Positions 1 to 9,228 of a stretch of DNA of 64,000 bases are shown in pieces. How positions within the stretch are numbered: position 1 is the stretch's first letter; the number at the start of each line of letters is the position of its first letter. A program made the translations under genes and the position numbers. Source of the stretch: Tubiluchus corallicola. Taxonomy: Eukaryota; Priapulida; Priapulimorpha; Priapulimorphida; Tubiluchidae. Under the pieces are notes generated by a model. It was not told where the DNA came from, did no database searches, and saw nothing but the letters and a program-made list of their open reading frames with translations. The stretch spans positions 258,501 through 322,500 of the forward strand of contig JAQGDQ010002380.1 in NCBI GenBank assembly GCA_030141605.1, written 5' to 3'.

Positions 1-270
1 CAACGTTCACTACGTTTCAAACTTCAATTATAGAAACCTTGATAAAATCCTCAAAAATCATACTCACTGCTAACACATACTGTGTTTTAAATATAGTAAT
101 TTTTAAATAAAAACTGTCATTTCAAAGGCACCTTTACACTAACAACCAATAAATTGGTTGGTTACTATTAATTTAAGCAAGCTTAGACAAATTTTTTTAA
201 GTTATATCGGATACAGTATATAGTTGCAGCTAGTACTTTGGCCAGAAATCTAAGCTCTCTAAAGCTAATA

Positions 271-1417
271 CAGTAGGTGTCACTTAATAGACTCACTTTG
301 GGACCGAAGTGTTTTTGTCCAATTAACCGACTGAACCTATTAACCGATGGGTACAGTATTACTGGTATAGAAGTATGAGTCAACAGCTTACTATGCACTG
401 CAAATGTTTTAATGAATTTTAATGGATCTGCTGTTGTATGATCACGCATAAATTTTCGAAAGAAATACTTAGTGTTTGGCGTGCTTAAACTGTTAGTGGT
501 GCCCGTGTTTCCCCGCAAGTAGCTTCGTCGGTAGGTTCGCCTAAGCTCCTGCTTGCTATAATTGTGACATACTTACTGTACTGTGTAACTACGGCCAAAT
601 CACGTTGAAAACACCGGTTCTCATCTGATCACCGAAGTTAAGCAACATAGAGCCTGGTTAGTGCGCCTAGGAATACCAGGTGCTGTAGGCTTGCGGGATG
701 CCCACACTGTATCTCGACACTAGGCAAGGAGCTGCACAAGCAGCCAAAGACTAGAGGGCGGAGGAGGTCAAGTGACTCAATGGCCATGTGTAGAGGAGTA
801 AACCTTCCAAATCAGGAGTGGAGCCCCGAAGGCGGACCAGTGTGCAGTGTGCTCACTGACTCCGGCAGCTCCTGCAGCCAACTTGGTGCCAAACGTATCG
901 CCCCGCTTTCCTTTGGACTACACCAGGGATGCCAGCAACTGTACTGTACCTGCATCCAGCAACATCTAACTGATAAGACATTCTGGCAAAAATAGTCAGA
1001 GCTTCAAAAACAAATCGCTAAGCAAGTGACTAAATGTTTAGCTTTCAAGAATTCTTGGGTAACCAGGTTAATTGCAGTGGCCAGGCGGGTCAAAGCAAAC
1101 CATTAGGCTAGCATATTAGCATATGATAAACGTTCCTGCTTATAAACAAAACGGTACTTAACATGATTGTTTCTTATGTATATTATAGGACAAAAGCGAA
1201 CTAAGATGATATAAAAGTCATAAAAGCTTATTAATCATGGGAAAGTGTCTTATTGAATCATGTGAAGCAAAAATATTGATTCAATTATGCAGAGTTATTT
1301 AAGTCAATTACCGACAGTATTTATGTACATTTCAATAGAAGTGGCCCGTACCAGGCGTTTTTGAGTCAATTAATTGATTGAGTCTATTAACCGTGAGTCA
1401 ATTAAGTGCACCTACTG
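271..1417. mobile_element. TIR element of Tc1/mariner-pogo type carrying a 5S-like sequence
   Basis: The left end CAGTAGGTGTCACTTAATAG and the right end, read on the other strand, CAGTAGGTGCACTTAATTGA match over about 26 positions with two differences, one of them a 1-base indel. Each end is flanked by TA (269-270 and 1418-1419), the target duplication used by Tc1/mariner/pogo elements. The element is 1147 bp. No transposase frame is visible, so it would be non-autonomous. A 5S rRNA-like segment lies at 586-692. Assignment to pogo/Tigger rests on the CAG start and TA target only. Confidence 0.8.
586..692 (+). pseudogene. 5S rRNA-like sequence with internal deletion
   Basis: Near-identical to metazoan 5S rRNA over CACGTTGAAAACACCGGTTC, GATCACCGAAGTTAAGCAAC and GGAATACCAGGTGCTGTAGG. 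About 14 bases that normally follow GGTTAGT (the ACTTGGATGGGTGACC region, box C of the internal promoter) are missing. No T-run terminator follows. It therefore looks like a 5S-derived segment or pseudogene, not a working gene. It lies inside the TIR element 271-1417. It could be the head of a 5S-derived (SINE3-type) retroposon, but no tail was identified. Confidence 0.85.
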
Positions 1418-1497
1418 TATCAATTTAATAACCCGCGCCTACAAAGTTATTAAAACAGAAAAGAAATATTAGCAAACTAATCAACTAAGGTGTTTAC

Positions 1498-1731
1498 CGG
1501 ACAAGTGCAATACATTCATTGCATGGAATAAAGTTACATCTCTAGAAGCAGCAGCCGCGCTCATGTGCAGACTCGGCTGTTTGACCGTACTAGAACAATC
1601 TAAAGCACGAGCAAATGTTCCCACTGACCGAGCAATGACCATAAACTGGTCAATTTGAATATCAGATAATGGATTCTCTGGCGTGTAAATAAGACTTTCC
1701 AGTTCAGACACAACACGATTGTCAGATTCAC
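1498..1731 (-). CDS. MTA: MTA coding exon 4 (ELM2)
   Basis: Residues 162-239. After a variable stretch comes [19 protein letters not shown], then [26 protein letters not shown] and LFHAMNVLH, the ELM2 core. The exon ends TTGTCCG before donor GTAAAC, so the residues after LFHAMNVLH are HLS-like where MTA1 has HKN-like residues. The next exon would lie outside the window. Confidence 0.94.
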
Positions 1732-4700
1732 CTAAAAACAGACAAACACATTAGTACAGCAAGTCTTCACTTAACGACGCTAATGCACTCCAGCAAAATG
1801 TGACATTAAGCGAAACGTCGTTAAACGAAACCAAGACTTCCATGGAAAGTAATGTAAAAGAATTGAGATACGTTCCAGAAGCAAAAATCGATGCTGCTTA
1901 AATTGTATACATCAAATGTTTTATGAGTTTTATTCATATTTCTACTGATTAATTGCCAGAAACCATCTATCTTTCTTACCAAAATCTAGCTAGACTGGAT
2001 ATGGGTCTATTGAAACCTGTATACAGACAGTTCACATTTAAACAATGCAAAGAGAAGGCCTAGCCCTGCATGAAGCCATCTTGAGGCAATTTCAGGAAGT
2101 ATTAATCTGGTTGTTATAGCAACAAGTTGCACACAAAATTCCTTGGCATCAAGTTTAAACTCAGGTGTCTGGAGACTGGATCGGCAAATAGATCTTCATA
2201 CAAGCGGCTAGAATTTAGTACGCAGATAGTTGGGAACCAAAAGCATTATAATAATTACACTGTTTGGGTTACTAATGTGCTTTTAGAACAAAATTATGCA
2301 ATTTGCATGGCTTTTATACTCCAAATTAGGCAAAAAAAAGTTGTTGATAAAAAATGGTTGTCAGCAACTTAAAAAATCGTCTTTAAAACGAAACGTGTGT
2401 CGTTAAGTGAGAAAATGGTGTCAAATGTTCAGCGGTGTTAAAACGAAACGTTGTTAAACGGGGAGTCGTTAAGCAAGGACTTGCTGTAAATGAGAACTGA
2501 AAAGATATGGCTTCAGAATAACAAGAAAGCTCTGAGGGCATTGTGTTCCGTGCAGATTGATTTGTGACATTTTGTTGCTATTTTCTCCCTTTCAAGTGCA
2601 AAAAGGAAAAGCTGACTAAATCACTGCACACGAAGCCATATCATAGTGCGATATCACGAACATTTCAGTGTTTTCTGAACTTAATCATGCGCTGAGTTGT
2701 CTGTATTTTTCAGATTAATGCAAATATATGTCATGTAAGCGAAGATCTTGGATAATCTATGACTTCATGCACCATTTTAATTCCTTTCTTTTTGCATTCA
2801 GTTGTCTCTGAAGTTTATACACTTGTCAAAGGCTCACTAAAACAATCTAGTAGAAAAAGCCTTCTGACTGCTTTTTTGCACTTTTTTTCTGAACTTTTTT
2901 AGTAAAAAACAGATCTGGCAATTGATAAGCGCACAAAAGCAGATGAGTCAAAATATTTTAGAGTGAAGACAATGTTGCGAGGTGCAACAAACATAAAACA
3001 TATTGCAATAAAACATCTCAGAAATGTGTTCAATACCGATATTACGATTCTTGTTTTTAGGCTGGTAAATTATAAGAAATATTTACATCAATTGCAAAAC
3101 ACACATTGCTTGAATGTAACAACTGAAAAGCTTATTCTCACAAAAAGTAATTTATGTAACATTAAATTACCTTCTCCAAGAAGGTTTTGTATCTCAGCTT
3201 GGAAGTTGCTCCCAACACGTATTTCTCCTTTATCAGCTAGCAAAGTTTTCTGCGTCGGATCATAGACTAATGAGTAGAAGAAAGCATCATCTCTGTCTAA
3301 GTAGCTGTTCAACGATTCAGTCTCATTTAGTAAGGCAACCGAGCATTTACCTCTGATATGTGTGGCAGGGAGTGTTTCAACCTAAATACAAAATAAATTG
3401 TGATAAGCACAGTTTAGATTGTTGTAACTTGAGCTTGTTAACGAAGTTATATTGAAGTTCATTTCTGAACAAATTCTGAAAGTAAGCAATTAATCAAGTT
3501 AAGCATTTTATCATTACTAGGGTTCAATCAAAAAATGCTTCTTAATAGTGTTTCCATGGGTACAATGCACCCAAGTAATTCATCACATTGTTTACTACCA
3601 GTGCCTGATAGTTCTACCCAATTCACACAATGAAAATGCAAACGTTATTGTTAAGACGATATTGATCATTTAAGAATTTAAAATATAAAGGCCACCTTCT
3701 GCTGCACACTTCTGCAGTAACAGACAATTAACTGCTGCCTTGGCAGTGCCCAAGGCTAACAGCCAGATGACAGATGACGCCACTTTTGACATAGAGGTGA
3801 CTTACAAAAAACAATTCATTACGATGAGGCTAACTATCCAAATAAAACTATTTATTAAAGGAAAAGCTGATGATTGTTTAGACTCAATCTCATTTTAATT
3901 TACTGTCCAAAATATAAATTTTCTTGCCAATGAAAGTTAGCAATTGTCTCTTATATTTGAATAATAAGCTTAGAAAGTTAATTAATGGCAACCAAACACA
4001 ACTATTGCTTACGTCAGAAACTAATCACAGTTTGGGCAATGGCAGGTATCTTCCCTTGCGTGTCAAGCACATTTACAGTGTTATAGTACTGCGATGTCAC
4101 GAAAATGGGCTCTATGTCATATGACGTCAGAAACTAACACTGCAGTTCATGATCATGGTTGTCACGGTAACGCCTTCTATTTGGCGGTCACATGCATGTG
4201 ACAAAAAGGCGCTGTTGCCAATCTTAGTAGATTCACTGAGCCGTGCATAGCTTTGAAAGTTTAACAAAATTTGAGTATCCAAGGCAATTATTATTTAATC
4301 TCAGCTTTGATTTAAGAAAAGCTATTATAGTTTTCAATATTTTAGAGCACACTTTATTCTGAACTAATGTTTACCCAATCGTCCGGTTTTCCTTTAACAA
4401 TTAAAAACCTATTTCACATCACTAACAATGATATGAATACTCGGATTTTTTAGTTTAACAACACACAAAAAGGATAATATTGATTATTTCATTCCCCTAG
4501 CCTCTACAAGTATTAATAGACCTCAGCACAGTACCTAGGCTGACATATCTGACTCACTGATAAAAGCGTGTAATTAAGTAGTTCAGGAGTCTGACAGAAT
4601 AAAACAGCCAAATATGGCATGAAGCAAAACATTAACTTTCGTGAGTTTCAGCTCACGAGTTGTCCCTCAGCATGCAATAAATGAATGCTTGTTGTTAATG

Positions 4701-5834
4701 TAACAGTGCAGTTAGTTGACATATACCAACGTTGCTTTTATTTTAATAATATAAATGACTTTAATTTCTTCACTGCTGTTGTATCTTAACAATTGTGCAC
4801 CCAGGTACCCGACAATAATAATAATAATAATAATAATAATAGTAATTTTATCTTCCTCCATAAATATACAATGATTTGACAATAAAATACACAAAAATAC
4901 AAACGAACATAGGAAAAAGGGTGGCGAAAAACCAAAGGTTATCGAGTCAACCACCCTTCTCAAAGGACAGTAAACAAAAGGATGCTAATGACACTAGACA
5001 CAACTATATTAAAAAATACATAAACGTGCAGAAATACAAAAACAAAAATACAACAGCAAAAAAAATCAAAAACCAAAAACCATGACAAATTTGCAAACTA
5101 CTAAGCAACTCATAGAAAGTGAGTTTGCACCTTATAAAAAATGTTTTTTATAAGGTGTAAGGAAAATGGTATCGGTGTTAGATTTCTTCTGCACTTGTAA
5201 ACACTACTTCCTAATATTACATTTTGATACTAAGACCTTACACAAAGTTAATTCCTGAGAAATTATGAACAGATTCAGTAAAACTAAGTGGTTGGAACAA
5301 ACCTGTAAACATGAAAACTGTGAAAGCATTAAAAATAGATAAAACTGTTTTGATAAAAATGCTAATCTACTACTATAACACATCTTAACTGCATAAATAA
5401 TAAATACACAGCTAAATAATAAAAAAATTGACAATTGCTTACCTGTCGGGAAAGAAAAAGTTCGCGATGCCGCAACTGATGGCTCTGTTTTTCAGACAGT
5501 TTATCATCATGCTCTTCTTCAAGAGCACTCTGATGTTTATCTGCCAGCATAAGCAGGCCTCCGGATATGTCCCGACGTCGATAAAAGCACATAACTTTAG
5601 CTTCAACATTTCCTGCAAAAACAGGTTGAGTAGCCAGTATAGCAACAATAACTTGGGCATATTTTCTACGTGCTTATCAGTGTGCAAGGATACATGCAGG
5701 AAATATTTTAAAAAAGTGTTCTACTTGCCCGTTTGTGTTTTATTAAGTTCTTCTATTCTGCGAATGAGGAATGGCGATGTTGAGGACGTCTCGAAGAAAA
5801 CGTAATCGCCGACTCGATACATGTTTGCTGCCAT
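1498..5834 (-). CDS. MTA: MTA-family chromatin protein (metastasis-associated, NuRD subunit), 5' part of gene
   Basis: Four coding exons on the minus strand (5729-5834, 5443-5612, 3171-3381, 1498-1731) join in frame to about 239 residues that closely follow vertebrate MTA1/2/3. The protein starts [15 protein letters not shown] (BAH domain, about residues 1-150) and runs through CFYRRRDIS and [25 protein letters not shown] and [13 protein letters not shown] follow, then the ELM2 region with [12 protein letters not shown] and SAAAASRD. By family knowledge MTA proteins are nuclear scaffold subunits of the NuRD complex; the ELM2-SANT module recruits and activates class I histone deacetylases. The linker between the BAH strands is shorter than in MTA1. 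The rest of ELM2, SANT, the GATA-type finger and the C-terminus lie left of base 1. The start is the first Met of a family-typical N-terminus, preceded by a possible bidirectional promoter shared with the gene at 6644. Intron 1 appears to be a GC-AG intron. Identification is firm; which paralogue is not decidable. Confidence 0.95.
1757..2486. mobile_element. TIR element (pogo-like MITE) in MTA intron 3
   Basis: The left end CAGCAAGTCTTCACTTAACG and the reversed right end CAGCAAGTCCTTGCTTAACG agree at 19 of the first 22 bases. TA flanks both sides (1755-1756 and 2487-2488). Subterminal copies of an AACGAAACGT-like motif occur near both ends. It is 730 bp without a credible transposase frame. 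The termini resemble those of the element at 271-1417. Confidence 0.82.
2489..3170. other. MTA intron 3, remainder
   Basis: AT-rich intronic sequence between the MITE and MTA exon 3. I see no gene or repeat in it. Confidence 0.5.
3171..3381 (-). CDS. MTA: MTA coding exon 3
   Basis: Residues 92-161 plus one base. It encodes [40 protein letters not shown] and [11 protein letters not shown], the last part of BAH and the lead into ELM2. Acceptor TTTAG and donor GTAATT on the minus strand are both in the expected phase. Confidence 0.94.
3855..4397. mobile_element. TTAA-flanked TIR element, copy 1
   Basis: Starts TTAA-AGGAAAAGCTGATGATTG and ends, on the reverse strand, TTAA-AGGAAAACCGGACGATTG (15 of 18 matched after TTAA). 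The TTAA duplication is typical of piggyBac-type insertions, though the termini lack the usual CCC start. It is 543 bp including both TTAA sites and has no transposase frame. Its left 325 bp recur at 63662-64000 in the same orientation. It sits in MTA intron 2. Confidence 0.78.
4812..4850. repeat. (TAA)n microsatellite
   Basis: About nine perfect AAT units followed by an AGTAAT break. Confidence 0.9.
5128..5157. repeat. Perfect 14-bp hairpin, 2-nt loop
   Basis: CACCTTATAAAAAA, then TG, then TTTTTTATAAGGTG. The arms are exact complements. It lies inside MTA intron 2. No terminator or transposon context is evident. Confidence 0.85.
5443..5612 (-). CDS. MTA: MTA coding exon 2
   Basis: Residues 36-91. 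It begins [16 protein letters not shown] and ends [13 protein letters not shown], followed by the consensus donor GTAAGC. The acceptor is TTTTTGCAG. The acidic, variable loop ([11 protein letters not shown]) lies in the middle of the BAH domain. It enters in phase 1 and leaves in phase 0. Confidence 0.94.
5729..5834 (-). CDS. MTA: MTA coding exon 1
   Basis: Residues 1-35 plus one base. It encodes the start of the BAH domain ([22 protein letters not shown]). The reading frame of the next exon requires this exon to end ACG-G, directly before GCAAGT. No GT donor gives the correct phase, so a GC donor is inferred. Confidence 0.93.
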
Positions 5835-6643
5835 GTTGCTTGTTGTTCACGAGCTGCAATAACATTCAACATAGGTGTAGTAGCAGCCTGAGTAATAGCC
5901 TAATATGTCGTTCGAGAAACCCAGTGAAATGATTTGCTTAACCTATAGTTGAATTTCATTTTGGGAAAGAAGACAAAGCTCAGCAAAGTAATCACTTATA
6001 ATGCACTGATTTATAAAACTAAAATTTTCAAATTTTTCTTTTTCAATTTTATTTTAAAGTATTGCCTATATTATGACAGATCATAAGCTATTGCTGAACT
6101 GCACGTAATACATAGGAAAGATTTATGCAGAAGTGAAAAGCGGATACGAAGCAAACTTAAAACAGAAAATGATCAGTGAAGTGACATATAGCAGGCCAGC
6201 ACGACCCATCATTGGTGCAAGTTCGATGAAAGCCAACGATGCTGAAGGACTCGTCTCCAGTAATCTCACCGTTCATAGTCAGCTTTTATGTTCATGTAAA
6301 TTATTTCATTTTAATGTGCGAATAAAAAATTGAATTGAATTGTACAATAGGAGTAGCTTAACCAACGATGAATTACGGATGTGGAAAAGTTACAAGTGAG
6401 AACATTAATATTATAGACGCAAATTAAATGAAATTAAAATGCATAACAATATGGTTACCAGCGTGTAATTAAGTGTAGCTTTTCCTCTTACAAATAAGGA
6501 AAATGCAAATAAAATCGCAGTCTCACAAAAACTTTTTGTTAACACATTTCTTTATGAAAATTCTATATTAAGAAACAAGAGAACATTCAAAAAAACTGTT
6601 CACTTATTGAAGCCGAAGCGCATTGTGGGAATTTGTTTACAAG
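5835..6643. promoter_or_regulatory. Intergenic gap between head-to-head genes (putative bidirectional promoter)
   Basis: There are 809 bp between the MTA start (5834, minus) and the SRPBCC-gene start (6644, plus). At 6620-6636 the sequence GCATTGTGGGAATTTGT resembles the vertebrate ZNF143-type promoter motif (GCATTCTGGGAATTGTAGT), immediately upstream of the plus-strand start. Bases 6300-6345 end in an ATTGAATTGAATTG run like a LINE 3' tail. Promoter function is inferred from position only. Confidence 0.45.
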
Positions 6644-6648
6644 ATGGA
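6644..6648 (+). CDS. SRPBCC gene, coding exon 1 (5 nt of coding sequence)
   Basis: ATGGA before the consensus donor GTAAGC. It joins exon 2 in frame to give MDSVDDSG. Short coding first exons are known but hard to prove without cDNA. Confidence 0.5.
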
Positions 6649-9141
6649 GTAAGCGGTTACTATGTTTTTATCTCATCTATCCTGTTATAGATTTTTATTT
6701 TATAGCAAATAAATTGCATGACAGTTTGTTACTTTTTACACGTTTTATTGTTGCATGACCGTCAGTTTGTTATGAGCAACATTTTAAGAGTAAACAGACT
6801 GATTCGAATACACTTACTATGACCTACAATACTGGTTTTGCTTTGGCTTGGAGTAGTACCGTACAATCGTAGCAGCAGTAATACTGCAAGCGTAAAGCCC
6901 TGAGCTTGTGTGTGACACTAATAAGTATTTTATTTAATAATTGCACAACTTATTGTAGTTCAGTAGATGACTCTGGGTTAGGAGATCAGCTAAAAATTGT
7001 AAAGAATAATTGTCGTGGAAGCGCATGTGGTGATGCAGAGAATATCCACAAAACTGAAAACATGGTTGCTGTTGAGGAAAAAAATGATAACTGCGGAAAG
7101 CATTTCGAAAGCAAGAACAGTGAAGAGAAGAAAACCAGTGACATAAAAAGTCAACCAAAAGCAGAGAATATGAATGATGAAGAAGAGCATAAGAAGTCAA
7201 AAGTGGAACCAAAAGATTGTGAGGATACAAAATCAGACAACTTGAAAGAAGCCACTGAGAATGACGAAGTACTATACGAAACGGCTGATGACAACGAAGT
7301 GCATTTGAAAAAATCATGGAAGGAGGGATACTTGTATGTAATTTGCAGCTAAATTTCAGATAATGAAAATTTGTATACACCTTATATTTTATATAAACAT
7401 TCACTTTCTTCATTTAGAAATTAGGGTTTTAATCAATATGCATATGTGGCTGCACTTTTTTTAAAGTCTACGTAGAACTCTGTCTTACCTTAACTTGAGT
7501 TGCCTGTGATATTCATTAACGTCCACAAATCAGTGAAGTCACTCCAGTACTTTTTTATTGTGGTATCGAGTAACAGCACTTGTTTATTTTTACACACTAC
7601 AAGAACTTCTGAACTAGTCAGTCCAGTTTGTACGGACCTGTCAGCCTCAAGATGCAGCAAATCTGGATATTTCTCAAAGGGTTAAAAAGCCTGTATGTTT
7701 CTTAAAAAAGCCCGGACTCTTTGTACTCCAGATTTTTTTGACATCCACTTGTTAAAAAAGTGAAGCTACCACATCATAGATTATATTTAAGATCAATAAT
7801 AACTTGGCCATTCCAAAATTTTTGAATCATAATATCCTGTTCAAAAAAATTGACTGGGCACTGATTGCAATAAAATGAGACAGTTTTTGGGTTCTTTTCA
7901 TTGTGAAATGAGCTTATTTAAGTTATTACAGGCTGCTCAGATGTGGCGGCATTCTAAACTACTTTGTGAAAGAAAAATTTGGTATTTTTTAGTTTTAATT
8001 AGTATAGCTGGTGGCCAAATTCTGCATAATGTGTACTGCATTTTTCTTTATTTTTTGATAATAGGTATTATATTAATTGTTTCAATGCAGCAGAGAAATT
8101 AGCTAAAACTTCATAGCGTAGTGCTGTGTATTTTGTTTAGCATGGACCAGTTTTCGCAAATTTTAATTTTTGCCTGTCAATTATCATTAAAAACAAAACT
8201 TAGTGGAATTTGCAGGGCTTGAAAAGATCTACAAAATGGTATAAAGTTTGTATGTTTAGCGCATTTTCAAAAAAAGTACAGTCAAAGAGTGGACATTTTT
8301 GCATAGTTACTAATGCCATATTTAATCAAGGTTGGTTTCACTACATTATGTGAAAAATTTGTGACTATTTTATAAACTGCAGCTCTAGACTCCTATGTAG
8401 AGCTTTTTGTATACTTGACGAGAACTTTCGACCAAGTAAACAACTGATACCTTTTCAGAAAAATGCCAAGTTGGAAGTTTGTTGTTCCCAGCTGTATTAT
8501 TGTTGCTGTCATGGCCGTCCTCGCACAAATCGAGTTTCCAACACAACTAATCCTGCTGGAAAAAACAGTAGCACTACCTGCAACTATTGATGAGGTATTT
8601 AACATGGTTTCCGATCTTGAAAAGTTGCCTGAGGTTTGTATCAATCTGTTAACTTTGTCAATCTGAAATAAACGTTTATTAATCGTAAAGGAGTTAATCA
8701 ATTTACAAACATTACATTGCTTTATCTTGTATATGCCAAGCTGTTTGTTTTTGTGAACTCTCTTTCTAATGTCATGGTCTAGTTTTTATAAAAGGTTTAA
8801 GGTTTACATTAATGCTCTTGATAATAAAAAGCTCTATGAAACTACTTATACTGGTAGCATAGTTCTAATGGAATATCATAGACTTTAAGGATTATCATAG
8901 ACTCACTGATTGTTTGTTTAAAAGCTACTGTAATGCTTGTATCACGCAAGACTCTTGCATTATTTGAGTGTAACATTTACAATAACACCTGCGTCATGTT
9001 GAATATTTTATTCTTCCGGTGGCTGCCACATTTACGACCTTACAGATTTTTTGTGGCAGTCTCCTTGACATGTCGTTACATTGTATACGTAATATTTTAC
9101 ATCGAATATTGTAAAAATAAATTGTCTACTATTACTACTAT

Positions 9142-9228
<87 letters not shown>

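Larger units (their letters stand above)
1..1497. other. MTA intron, mostly occupied by a TIR element
   Basis: No MTA exon is seen here; the SANT region is absent. Bases 271-1417 are a terminal-inverted-repeat element (separate entry). Bases 1-270 and 1418-1497 show nothing recognisable. The longest open frame, at 183-518 minus, has no family resemblance. Confidence 0.6.
4398..5442. other. MTA intron 2, remainder
   Basis: Holds a (TAA)n microsatellite and a short perfect hairpin (both listed separately). Otherwise AT-rich with no gene seen. Confidence 0.5.

Noticed and set aside
183-518. 111-residue frame on the minus strand
   Set aside because: Crosses the border of the TIR element at 271 and resembles no known protein.
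586-692. Functional 5S rRNA gene
   Set aside because: Box C is deleted and there is no T-run terminator.
4812-4850. CRISPR-like regular repeat
   Set aside because: Simple trinucleotide microsatellite without spacers; no CRISPR arrays are expected or seen in this animal DNA.
6934-7413. 159-residue frame on the minus strand
   Set aside because: Shadow of the acidic exon 2 of the SRPBCC gene on the other strand.
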